This document shows positions 1 to 8,148 of a stretch of 46,550 nucleotides of DNA, in pieces (position 1 is the first letter of the stretch; each line of letters begins with the position of its first letter). The notes below the pieces were generated by a model. The model was not told the origin of the DNA, searched no databases, and worked only from the letters and a program-made list of their open reading frames with translations. This DNA is from Verrucomicrobiales bacterium (lineage in GTDB: Bacteria > Verrucomicrobiota > Verrucomicrobiia > Verrucomicrobiales > DEV007): positions 1 through 46,550 of the forward strand of contig JAPYUT010000031.1 in the NCBI GenBank assembly GCA_029940475.1, read 5' to 3'. Both the position numbers and the translations under genes were made by a program.

Positions 1-170
1 GAGAGCATACCGCCTGCAATAATACAGCCGGGAATCTAAGTAAGGCAAGCTGAATACGGGGCATCGCGGACCTTTCATCCAATACCTTAAACATGCCAAC
101 CCTTGAGGCCGGTTCCCGCTATCGACAAGCACTGCGATCACTGTATGATGAGCGCTTAATTCTAAAGATC

Positions 171-1301
171 ATGAACGACAAACAATATAACGTGGCAATC
201 ATCGGCCTTGGTTTCGGTGCCGAGTTCATCCCCATCTACCAGCGTCATCCACAGGCCAACATGTATGCCATCTGCCAGCGCACCGAGGAGGCGCTCAACG
301 AGATCGGTGATAAATACGGTATCGATAAACGTTACCGGGAATACAGTGATGTGCTTGCCGATCCTGAAGTTGATTTTGTGCATATCAACACGCCGATTCC
401 CAATCATGCCGAGCAGTCAATCGCGGCATTGAAGGCAGGTAAACACGTTGCCTGCACGGTGCCAATGGCAACTTCCGTGGAGGACTGCGAAACGATCGTG
501 AAGCTGTGCGCGGAAACCGGCCTGAAATACATGATGATGGAGACCGTGGTCTATGCCCGTGAATTCCTGTTTGCCAAGGAAATGCATGACAAGGGTGAGC
601 TCGGGAAAATCCAGTTCCTCAAGGCAAGTCATCAGCAGGACATGGATGGCTGGCCGGGTTACTGGCCGGGATTACCGCCAATGCACTATGCCACGCACTG
701 CGTGGGGCCTGTCCTCGGCCTCACCAAAGGACAGGCTGAATATGTGTCCTGCTTTCCATCCGGGACAATCCGCGAGGAAATGCATGAATGCTACAACTCG
801 CCTTTCGCCGTTGAGTCGACCCATATCAGGTTCAAGGACTCCGACCTAACCGCCTATATCTATCGCTCACTGTTCGACGTCGCCCGTCAATATCGTGAGA
901 GTTTCGAGGTTTACGGTGACAAGAAAACCATGGAATGGCCACTCATCGAGGGTGGGCCCCTGATCCTGCACACCGCAAAGAAACCCGAACCCGAGATTCC
1001 GGAAAAAGTCGAGTGTCCCGACTATGCCCACCTGCTGCCCGAGGAAATCGCACCCTTCACCACGGGTGGAGTTTACGGCGGGGAGGACGGTGAGGATCAT
1101 CTCAGCTTCACCCAGGGGGCGGGGCACGGCGGATCACATCCCCATCTCGTTCATGAGTTCTTGAGCGCACTGGGCGAAGATCGCGACCCCTTCCCGAATG
1201 CCGTGCAATCGGCAAACTGGACATGCACCGGCATTATAGCCCACGAAAGCGCACTGGCCGGAGGTGAGTTAAAGAAACTTCCCGGGTTCACTCTCAGCTG
1301 A
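171..1301 (+). CDS. Gfo/Idh/MocA family NAD(P)-dependent oxidoreductase
   Basis: Cytoplasmic sugar-type dehydrogenase of 376 residues, the usual length for this family. The start at 171 is chosen because the protein then begins MNDKQYNVAIIGLG, putting the Rossmann motif (G12, G14, A17) at the N-terminus; a longer reading from 93 adds 26 residues of no family character. The Rossmann domain spans about 5-125 and the alpha/beta substrate domain about 130-370, with MHYATH (H172, H176) in the catalytic region. Oddity: the family's usual Glu-Lys-Pro motif is replaced by Thr96-Val97-Pro98 (CTVPMA), so the lysine normally found there is missing. It precedes a large ThuA-containing secreted protein, a common pairing in PVC sugar catabolism, but a hairpin terminator separates them. 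Substrate unknown; family assignment is secure. Confidence 0.9.
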   Translation: MNDKQYNVAIIGLGFGAEFIPIYQRHPQANMYAICQRTEEALNEIGDKYGIDKRYREYSDVLADPEVDFVHINTPIPNHAEQSIAALKAGKHVACTVPMATSVEDCETIVKLCAETGLKYMMMETVVYAREFLFAKEMHDKGELGKIQFLKASHQQDMDGWPGYWPGLPPMHYATHCVGPVLGLTKGQAEYVSCFPSGTIREEMHECYNSPFAVESTHIRFKDSDLTAYIYRSLFDVARQYRESFEVYGDKKTMEWPLIEGGPLILHTAKKPEPEIPEKVECPDYAHLLPEEIAPFTTGGVYGGEDGEDHLSFTQGAGHGGSHPHLVHEFLSALGEDRDPFPNAVQSANWTCTGIIAHESALAGGELKKLPGFTLS

Positions 1302-1328
1302 AAACCTCTTCGATAAAGGGGGTTTTAA
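1301..1328 (+). terminator. Putative intrinsic terminator after the Gfo/Idh/MocA gene
   Basis: AAAACCTC (1301-1308) can pair with GGGGTTTT (1319-1326), with one T-G wobble and a 10-base loop, and the 3' arm ends in a short T run. It overlaps the stop codon. Likely a rho-independent terminator, moderate strength. Confidence 0.5.
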
Positions 1329-1478
1329 TCGTCACTAATTTGAAAATTGTCTGTCCAGAACCCCGACCGACGGGAGTGATAGTCCAATGACCATGATCAT
1401 CCCCCAAAGGAGCCCGTCATGACTCATCGGAGCCTACCCTGTATGAAATCGTTTTAAAGCCGCCAAATCCCTGCCGCC

Positions 1479-4400
1479 ATGAAAACCCTCTTGTCCCTTG
1501 CTCTCATTGCCGCATGCGCCGGTCACGTCCACGCCCGCCGGCTGGAAGTCCTTTTTCTCGGCGACAACGGCCATCACAAGCCGGCCGAGCGGGTGCCGCA
1601 AATCATGCAGGCACTCGGCCCGCGCGGGGTGAATATAACCTACACAGCGAATCCAGACTGCCTGCACAACGGCATACTGGAAAACTTCGATGCGCTGTTA
1701 ATCTACGCCAATATCGGCCAGATCAGCAGGGAGCAGGAACAGGGCTTGCTCAAATATGTGCACGGGGGTGGAGCCTTCCTGCCGATCCACTGCGCATCCT
1801 ACTGCTTTCTTAATTCAATACAGTATGTGAAACTGGTGGGTGGCCAGTTCAAGTCACACGGCACAGGCACCTTCAGCACCAGGATAGAAAAGCCCGGGCA
1901 CCCGGTCATGAAGGGCTTCAAGGGCTTTGAGACCTGGGATGAGACCTATGTCCATCACAAAGGAACCGATGACCGGAACATCCTGCAGACACGGCAGGAC
2001 GAACCTTGGACCTGGACACGTGAACCGGGGAAAGGCCGCGTATTCTACACTGCCTACGGTCACGATGCACGCACCTGGGGAAACCCCGGGTTCCATGATC
2101 TTGTCTACCGCGGGCTGCTTTGGGCCATCAACGACACCACTCGCAGTACCTTCCTGAAAACCGTCCTCCCAAAGCTCGTGCGCCGTGCAGGCGATCTGGT
2201 TCCAAATTATGAAAGGCGCCCCGAGGCAATCAAGGTTCACAAGCCGCTTTCCCCGGTAGACTCACTCAGCCACACGCAGGTGGCCAACGGCCTCGATATC
2301 TCGCTGTTCGCCTCGGAACAGCTCGGCCTTTACAGTGTCATCGAGATCGACTGGGACGAGCGCGGACGTGCTTGGGTGATCGAGACCCGTGACTATCCCA
2401 ACGAGATCAAGCCCGCGGAAGAGGGGCAGGACCGTATCCGTATCCTTGAGGATACCGACGGCGATGGCCGGGCCGACAAGGCAATCACATTTGCCGACAA
2501 GCTGTCGATTCCCACAGGCATGTGCTTTGCCCGTGGCGGGATCATTGTCTCCATGGCCCCGGACTTCATTTTCCTGAAAGACACCAACGGTAACGATAAG
2601 GCCGACCTGCGTGAAACCCTCTTCAGTGGATGGTCAACCGGCGATACCCACGCCGGGCCCTCAAACCTCACCTATGGATTTGACAACTGGATCTGGGGCG
2701 TCATGGGCTACGCCGGGTTCAACGGCAAAGTCGGCGGTGAGGACATCCGCTTCGGCCAGGGCGTTTACCGCTTTAAGCCCGATGGCTCGAAGCTGGAGTA
2801 TCTCGGCAGCACCTCGAACAACACCTGGGGCCTCGGGTTCTCCGAGAACAACGACGTGTTTATCTCGACTGCGAACAACCAATCGAGCGTCTACATGCCG
2901 ATCGCCAGGACCCACTACGATCGCTTCCAGGGCCTCGACCCGCCCGGCCGCCTCCCCGGCATCGACGCCAACAAGAAGTTCTTCCCAATTACACCCAATG
3001 TGCGCCAGGTCGATGTCTTCGGCGGATTTACCGCGGCCGCCGGCCATAAGCTCTACACCGCGCGCAGCTTCCCGAAAGACTGGTGGAACCGTGCAGCCTT
3101 CATCAACGCGCCCACCGGTAACCTGCTTTACCGTGCCAACCTGCGCGCTGAAGGCAGCCACTTCATCGCCGAGAACGGCTGGAACGTGGTCGCCTCTGCC
3201 GACGAGTGGTTCTCGCCGATCTACTCCGAGGTCGGCCCCGACGGCGCGATCTGGATCAGCGATTGGTACAGCTTCCTCATCCAGCACAACCCAACGCCGA
3301 GCAAGGGTCGCGGCGGCTTTGACGCCAAGCGCGGGCGCGGCAACGCCTTTGAGTCACCGCTGCGCGACTATTCGCGTACGCGAATCTACCGGATCACGGC
3401 GAAAGGCGGAAAGCCGAGCAAGCAGTTTAACCTCTCAAAAAGTGATCCCGGCGAGCTGCTGGCTGCAATTCAGAGCGACAACATGCTGTGGCGCATGCAT
3501 GCCCAACGGCTGATCGTCGAAACCGGTGACGGCCTGAGCTTCGCCAAACCATTAAAAGCAATCATCGCGAAATCGAAGCCCGATCAGGTCGGCGTCGCCG
3601 GCGCAGCGATCCATTCGCTGTGGGCACTTCATGGGCTCGGTGCAGTCGATGCCGTTGCCCTCGAGGCAGGTCTCGCGCACCTCTCCCCCGGCGCGCGCCG
3701 TGCAGCCGCTTCTGTAGCACCGCGCAATGCCTCATTCGCTCCTTCTATCCTCAAAACCGCCCGCCTCGACAGTGATCCCCAGGTACGCAAGGATGCCTTG
3801 CTCGCGCTTTCCGAAATACCTGCCGATGAAGCAATCGGCCGCGTGCTCTACTCGATGCGCAAGGATCCGAAAATTACCGGCGACAGGTGGTTACCGACCG
3901 CCTTCCAGATGGCCGCAGCGCGACACGGCGCCGGCTACCTGCGGGCCGCGCTCGCCGAATCGAAGGCCGCAGCCGCCACCGGCGCCACGAAACCCGTCGA
4001 GATCCCGAAGGACAACCTCATTCAGAATGCCGGATTTGAGGCAGTCGACGGGACCTTGCCGAAGCAGTGGCGCGTACGCAACTACGGCGGTCGCGCGAAA
4101 CACCGGGTCGTGCAGCCGGGCCGCGGCGGCAAGGGCTACGCCCTGATGATTGAGTCGGAGGACGGCGCGAACACATCCGTGCACTTCGATCTTAAAGTGA
4201 AGAAGCAAACCAGCTACCAGCTCAGCGCATGGCTCAAGACTGAAGGAGCCACCGGGCCCGGAGCCCAGCTCAACATCCATGCACTGCCGGGCCAACCACG
4301 CACCTCGACGGTAAAGGGTGACAGCGATTGGAAGAAGGTCAGCGTGAGGTTCAGGACCGACAACCGTGGCACGATCAGCGTTAACTGTCTGTTCGGGGGC

Positions 4401-5036
4401 TGGGGCTCCGCCAAGGGGAGGGGCTACTACGACGATCTCCAGCTGATCCAGCTCGACGCAGGACAGGGCGCTGACATCGGCGAGGACACCGGGTCAATTG
4501 TCGCAGCCAACCTTGCTGCACACGCGACACCCGTCCAGCTCTCCGCTGTCCTCAATGACATTGCCGTCCATCCAACCGAGCTTGGCAACCGGATCAAGGG
4601 TGCAATCGGCAAACCAAGGGTAATCATGAAGGAACCTGCCGAGGATCCGGTCAAGCTGGCAAAAACCCACCAGGTCCTCAGGATCAGTGCCGCAGAAGGA
4701 CTCAAGTTCAATACCGCGACACTCGAGGCCAAGGCAGGCAGGGCAATCGCGATCATTGTCGCCAATCCTGACCTCCTGCAGCATAATTTTGTGCTGGGCA
4801 AACCGGGATCCAAGCAACGACTGGGTGCAGCCGCAGACAAGCTCATCACCACTGCAGGAGCCATTGAAATCGAATACGTGCCGCAAAGTGAAGACGTGCT
4901 CAGTGCCACCGGATTGCTGGATCCGGGAACAAGCACCACACTCAAAATTGGTCTTCTTTCGGCCGGAACGTATCCTTACCTTTGCACCTTCCCCGGCCAC
5001 TGGCGCATCATGCAGGGTGTGCTGACTGTCCGCTAA
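1479..5036 (+). CDS. Secreted ThuA / PVC-type membrane-bound dehydrogenase / HEAT / azurin fusion protein
   Basis: Exported multidomain protein of 1185 residues. A signal peptide (about 1-19, ending HVHA) is followed by a ThuA-like domain (about 21-232), then a beta-propeller dehydrogenase domain of the Pirellula/Verrucomicrobium 'putative membrane-bound dehydrogenase' type (about 265-650) with two Asp-rich loops (DTDGDGRAD and DTNGNDKAD). HEAT-like helices follow (about 660-800), then a jelly-roll carbohydrate-binding-like module (about 838-985) and a C-terminal cupredoxin domain (about 1055-1185). The last carries a complete type 1 copper set by spacing: H1102, C1169, H1174 and M1178 (Cys-x4-His-x3-Met). 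No CxxCH heme motif is present, so azurin seems to replace the cytochrome c tail many relatives carry. ThuA and propeller proteins of this kind are linked to sugar oxidation in PVC bacteria; the substrate is not evident. Oxidation coupled to copper electron transfer is inference. Confidence 0.9.
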   Translation: MKTLLSLALIAACAGHVHARRLEVLFLGDNGHHKPAERVPQIMQALGPRGVNITYTANPDCLHNGILENFDALLIYANIGQISREQEQGLLKYVHGGGAFLPIHCASYCFLNSIQYVKLVGGQFKSHGTGTFSTRIEKPGHPVMKGFKGFETWDETYVHHKGTDDRNILQTRQDEPWTWTREPGKGRVFYTAYGHDARTWGNPGFHDLVYRGLLWAINDTTRSTFLKTVLPKLVRRAGDLVPNYERRPEAIKVHKPLSPVDSLSHTQVANGLDISLFASEQLGLYSVIEIDWDERGRAWVIETRDYPNEIKPAEEGQDRIRILEDTDGDGRADKAITFADKLSIPTGMCFARGGIIVSMAPDFIFLKDTNGNDKADLRETLFSGWSTGDTHAGPSNLTYGFDNWIWGVMGYAGFNGKVGGEDIRFGQGVYRFKPDGSKLEYLGSTSNNTWGLGFSENNDVFISTANNQSSVYMPIARTHYDRFQGLDPPGRLPGIDANKKFFPITPNVRQVDVFGGFTAAAGHKLYTARSFPKDWWNRAAFINAPTGNLLYRANLRAEGSHFIAENGWNVVASADEWFSPIYSEVGPDGAIWISDWYSFLIQHNPTPSKGRGGFDAKRGRGNAFESPLRDYSRTRIYRITAKGGKPSKQFNLSKSDPGELLAAIQSDNMLWRMHAQRLIVETGDGLSFAKPLKAIIAKSKPDQVGVAGAAIHSLWALHGLGAVDAVALEAGLAHLSPGARRAAASVAPRNASFAPSILKTARLDSDPQVRKDALLALSEIPADEAIGRVLYSMRKDPKITGDRWLPTAFQMAAARHGAGYLRAALAESKAAAATGATKPVEIPKDNLIQNAGFEAVDGTLPKQWRVRNYGGRAKHRVVQPGRGGKGYALMIESEDGANTSVHFDLKVKKQTSYQLSAWLKTEGATGPGAQLNIHALPGQPRTSTVKGDSDWKKVSVRFRTDNRGTISVNCLFGGWGSAKGRGYYDDLQLIQLDAGQGADIGEDTGSIVAANLAAHATPVQLSAVLNDIAVHPTELGNRIKGAIGKPRVIMKEPAEDPVKLAKTHQVLRISAAEGLKFNTATLEAKAGRAIAIIVANPDLLQHNFVLGKPGSKQRLGAAADKLITTAGAIEIEYVPQSEDVLSATGLLDPGTSTTLKIGLLSAGTYPYLCTFPGHWRIMQGVLTVR

Positions 5037-5337
5037 CACCCACCCTAAAATCCGATTGAACAACAGCTTCACCGGGGCATTCCCTGGAAAATTCGTCTCC
5101 TGTAATCCACTTCGAATGCCTGAAGGGCTTTTATAATTACTGTAAAAACCCAAGCGAAACCCAAGAATCTCACGGCAAATTAACCATCCAATCCCTGATG
5201 CCCTCTATATAAAGGGGATCCCGCCTGTATGAATAGGCACTTGGCAGAGCGACCACTACCAGTTATCTTTAGGGCAAAGGATAGAAAACCAGCAAAGCGA
5301 TTTTCTATCGCATCTCCCCCCAAATATCATTAAGGCC
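5037..5337. other. Intergenic region with near-palindrome and 5' hairpin
   Basis: No gene is visible. Bases 5201-5216 form a near-palindrome around TATATA that contains a possible -10 box. Bases 5280-5288 (GATAGAAAA) and 5301-5309 (TTTTCTATC) are perfect 9-bp inverted repeats around a 12-base loop, ending 28 bases before the next start codon. The region probably holds the promoter and leader of the downstream gene. Confidence 0.5.
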
Positions 5338-6921
5338 ATGCAACAGCAACCTCACGATTTCAATAACCCCTACCCCCAGCAACAAGCCGGAGGATATGGG
5401 CAAGCGCCCGTGCCTTTCCAGAACCCGGCACAGGGGAGTTACATGGCGGATCCCGCCTATGGACAAGTTCCCGCCGCCGAAGGAACAATCGCACTCATTG
5501 AGGAGGGCTCGATGGAGACGCTTTCACAAAAGCTGGCAAACCGCAACAAGGCCATCTCACTTGGAATCTCACTGGGTATTATTGGCCTGCTCTTTGCCCT
5601 GCTTGCATGGTGGACAATCGTTGTCCTCAACGAGGAAGAAATCGAGCTCATCGTCTCCGCAAGCCAGGGCGAACAAAAAGCGCTCGTTGAGAAGAAACAA
5701 TTCCAACAGAGTGTGCGCCAGAAGCCATCCCGTCCCTCATCCAGTCCGAGCAATGTCATCTCGGCCAATAAAGTATCATCGGTCTCGGTGCCATCGATCA
5801 CAAACATAGACTCACCGGATTTGGGCTCCTCCTTTGGTAATGGTTTCGGCGGCGGCGGCTTCGGTGACGGACTTGGCGGCGGCATGGGCGTGCCCAGCGT
5901 GATGAAAGGCAGGTGCAACACCGCTGACCGGGTATCCCGTATGCGCAAGGCAGGCGGTAAGGCCGCAATGGATAAGCAGGTGCTCCTGGCGCTGCGCTGG
6001 ATCAAGACTCAGCAACAAGAGGACGGACACTTCGGGACCGGTAAATACCCGGTGGCAATGACCGCCTTTGCCCTGCTTGCCTTCTGCGGTCACTGTGAAA
6101 CCGTCGACTCCCCGGAATTCGGCCAGACTGTCAAGGCTGCCATTGAGTTCCTGATCAACGTTGCCGAGCGAAACAAGGGCTACATGATGAGTTCCAACGA
6201 CCGCACCATGTCCTACGAACACGGCATCGCCGTCTACGCGCTGGGTGAAGCCTATTCATTGAACAAGAACGCGCGCAAACCCTTCAAGCGTATCTCCCCG
6301 ACATTGAAAAATGCGGTCCCTATCGTCATTGAGGGCCAGACCAACGGCGGTGGATGGCTCTACTCCTACGGTTCCAACGGCACCGGCGACCTTTCTGTCG
6401 CCGGCTGGAACATCCAGGCTCTCAAGGCCGCGGAATTCACCGGGCTGAAGTTCTCCGGGCTGACAACTGCCAAGAAAAAAGCCGTGCGCTACCTGGAGGC
6501 CGCCGAGGATCCCAACGGCACCGCCGGATTCTATCGCTACCGGGTCAACGACGGGCAAAAGGGAAAACTCTCCCTTACCGGCGTCGGCACTGTCTGTGCC
6601 CGGATGCTCGGCAGCCCGTCCAAGCTGGAGGACAAGGCGCTTGACCTCATTAACTCAAAGAAACCGGCAGGATATGCTGGAGCCAACCTGTATGCCTGGT
6701 ATTACCACTCACAGGCAGCCTTCCAGAAGCAGGGCAAGCACTGGCGTGAATACAATGACTCCTACCAGATGGTGGTAGCCAAGGCCCAGCAACAGGATGG
6801 CAGCTGGCCCGCAGGAGGAGGCCATGCCAACAGCACCGGCGCAGATGCCCAACTCTACAGCACCTGCCTGTGCACCCTGATGCTTGAGGTATATTACCGC
6901 TATCTTCCGGGCACCAAGTAA
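5338..6921 (+). CDS. Membrane-anchored prenyltransferase/squalene-cyclase-like alpha-toroid protein
   Basis: Protein of 527 residues. The N-terminus is Pro/Gln-rich (QQQ, YPQQQ) and of low complexity. One strong transmembrane segment lies at about 72-96, followed by a Ser/Pro and Gly-rich linker (about 125-190). The C-terminal region (about 205-520) has repeating helical units with QW-like motifs (TQQQEDGHFG near the start and QQQDGSWPAGGG near the end) typical of the squalene-hopene cyclase/prenyltransferase alpha-toroid. I see no DxDD catalytic motif, so an enzymatic terpene role is unlikely. PVC genomes carry many such toroid proteins of unknown job, probably facing the periplasm and binding a partner or ligand. 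Convergent with the heme A synthase gene, with 12 bases between the two stops. Confidence 0.75.
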   Translation: MQQQPHDFNNPYPQQQAGGYGQAPVPFQNPAQGSYMADPAYGQVPAAEGTIALIEEGSMETLSQKLANRNKAISLGISLGIIGLLFALLAWWTIVVLNEEEIELIVSASQGEQKALVEKKQFQQSVRQKPSRPSSSPSNVISANKVSSVSVPSITNIDSPDLGSSFGNGFGGGGFGDGLGGGMGVPSVMKGRCNTADRVSRMRKAGGKAAMDKQVLLALRWIKTQQQEDGHFGTGKYPVAMTAFALLAFCGHCETVDSPEFGQTVKAAIEFLINVAERNKGYMMSSNDRTMSYEHGIAVYALGEAYSLNKNARKPFKRISPTLKNAVPIVIEGQTNGGGWLYSYGSNGTGDLSVAGWNIQALKAAEFTGLKFSGLTTAKKKAVRYLEAAEDPNGTAGFYRYRVNDGQKGKLSLTGVGTVCARMLGSPSKLEDKALDLINSKKPAGYAGANLYAWYYHSQAAFQKQGKHWREYNDSYQMVVAKAQQQDGSWPAGGGHANSTGADAQLYSTCLCTLMLEVYYRYLPGTK

Positions 6922-6933
6922 AGGCTCACCAAG

Positions 6934-7917
6934 TCATGTTGATGCCGGGTCTCTCCCCGCGCCCTTCTGCGATCCCAGCAGCAGCCAGAACAGCGCGATA
7001 ATCAGCAGGGCCGAGAGCCCGATGTGCAGCACCTGCACGACGGGATGGACACTGACATGGGACATCAGCATCCCCAGTCCCATCTGTGCCAGGACGATGG
7101 CACAAATTGCCCGGCGGCAGGTAGCGGCCATTTGCCCGCTGATGCCGCGTGAGCACCAGAAGAAAAAGACTGCAACCAACAAGATGACCCAGGAGAAACT
7201 TCGGTGCACCAGGTAAACCGGGCTGCTCTCCAGGGTTTCATGCCACTGAGCCCGCGGGATGTCCTTATTCTCGAGGGCGAGCCTGTCAGTCAGTTCCCTG
7301 ACCTGTGAACCCATCACTCCCTCGCCGACACTCAGCGCAAACAAAATGCAGACGATCCACCAGATGCTCCGCCCCCCGGGCAGGCAGACCCGTGGCCGTA
7401 CCTCCCCTCCCCGATGAATCACAAACACCAGCACACAGAGCAAGATCATGGCCAGCGCCATGTGCAGGGTGATGATTCCCGGCTGCAGGCCGGAGCGCAC
7501 CACCATCGCGCCGAGGGCCGCATTGGTTCCAACGAGCAAAAATGCCAGCAGTGAACCGACAAAGACGGCAGGACGGCGCTTGCGAAAACCAAATCCAAGG
7601 ATCAAGGTTGCCACTGAGAACAGTCCCACCGGGAAACTGGTGAGCCGGTTAATATACTCAACCCAGACATGCACCGGGTTGAATTCGGCCTTCAACCTCT
7701 CGATGGTGATGTCCGCATCCTTGCGGCGAAACTTCTCAAGGTCAATCTTCCCGAAATCCACCTCCTCAACGCTCGAGGGAGGCCACAGTGCTCCCCAGCA
7801 CCTCGGCCAGTCCGGGCACCCCAGCCCTGAACCGCTTACCCGGACAATCGCGCCGACAAAAATCAGTAAAATCGTTGCCAACAGGGCAGCCAGCGCGGTT
7901 TTCTGGAAAATATTCAT
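6934..7917 (-). CDS. ctaA: Heme A synthase, COX15/CtaA family
   Basis: Integral membrane protein of 327 residues with about eight hydrophobic segments. The family converts heme O to heme A for aa3-type cytochrome oxidase. Seen: the N-terminal signature GSGLGCPDWPRC (C34, C40), GSQVRELTD near 203-211, and three of the four expected heme-ligand histidines (H152, H238, H298) in LHMALA, VHRSFSW and LHIGLS. Oddity: the first position, usually Glu-x-x-His, reads E87-Y-I-N90, so the fourth histidine is Asn; this looks like a subfamily trait rather than damage, as the rest is intact. It stands alone, without ctaB or oxidase subunits beside it. Family call secure. Confidence 0.92.
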   Translation of the reverse strand: MNIFQKTALAALLATILLIFVGAIVRVSGSGLGCPDWPRCWGALWPPSSVEEVDFGKIDLEKFRRKDADITIERLKAEFNPVHVWVEYINRLTSFPVGLFSVATLILGFGFRKRRPAVFVGSLLAFLLVGTNAALGAMVVRSGLQPGIITLHMALAMILLCVLVFVIHRGGEVRPRVCLPGGRSIWWIVCILFALSVGEGVMGSQVRELTDRLALENKDIPRAQWHETLESSPVYLVHRSFSWVILLVAVFFFWCSRGISGQMAATCRRAICAIVLAQMGLGMLMSHVSVHPVVQVLHIGLSALLIIALFWLLLGSQKGAGRDPAST

Positions 7918-7996
7918 TTTTCAGGTCAAACGAACCTAATAGCCACTATCACATACGCTATTTCAAGCCCTTCTGGAACCGGATAAGGCCCTGTAT

Positions 7997-8040
7997 AAGG
8001 AAAATCCTTGCCTGAACTACTTAAGAAGGGTAAAATACCC
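7997..8040. repeat. Two 13-bp inverted repeats upstream of the MFS gene
   Basis: AAGGA-AAA-TCCTT (7997-8009) and GGGTA-AAA-TACCC (8028-8040) share the same architecture: 5-bp arms around AAA, centres 31 bp apart. They lie 110-150 bp before the MFS start and about 80-120 bp upstream of ctaA in the divergent promoter region. They may be operator sites or weak hairpins; chance is possible. Confidence 0.3.
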
Positions 8041-8148
8041 ACTTCATTGAACTAATTCTCTACTTTTGGGCCGTCCCTGTCGGGGGACATTCTTTTCCGC
8101 TAACGGATTACCCTTAATCTCTCTACCCATCAAAAACAGCTAAAACCT

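Noticed and set aside
2611-3513. Long alternative frames inside the ThuA-dehydrogenase gene
   Set aside because: They lie wholly inside a well-supported domain-rich gene and have Ser/Arg/Pro-rich shadow composition.
5270-5310. Possible c-di-GMP (GEMM) riboswitch, suggested by AGGGCAAAGG and GCAAAGC
   Set aside because: The conserved P2/P3 helices and the tetraloop-receptor parts are missing; only short strings match. Kept as an unassigned hairpin.
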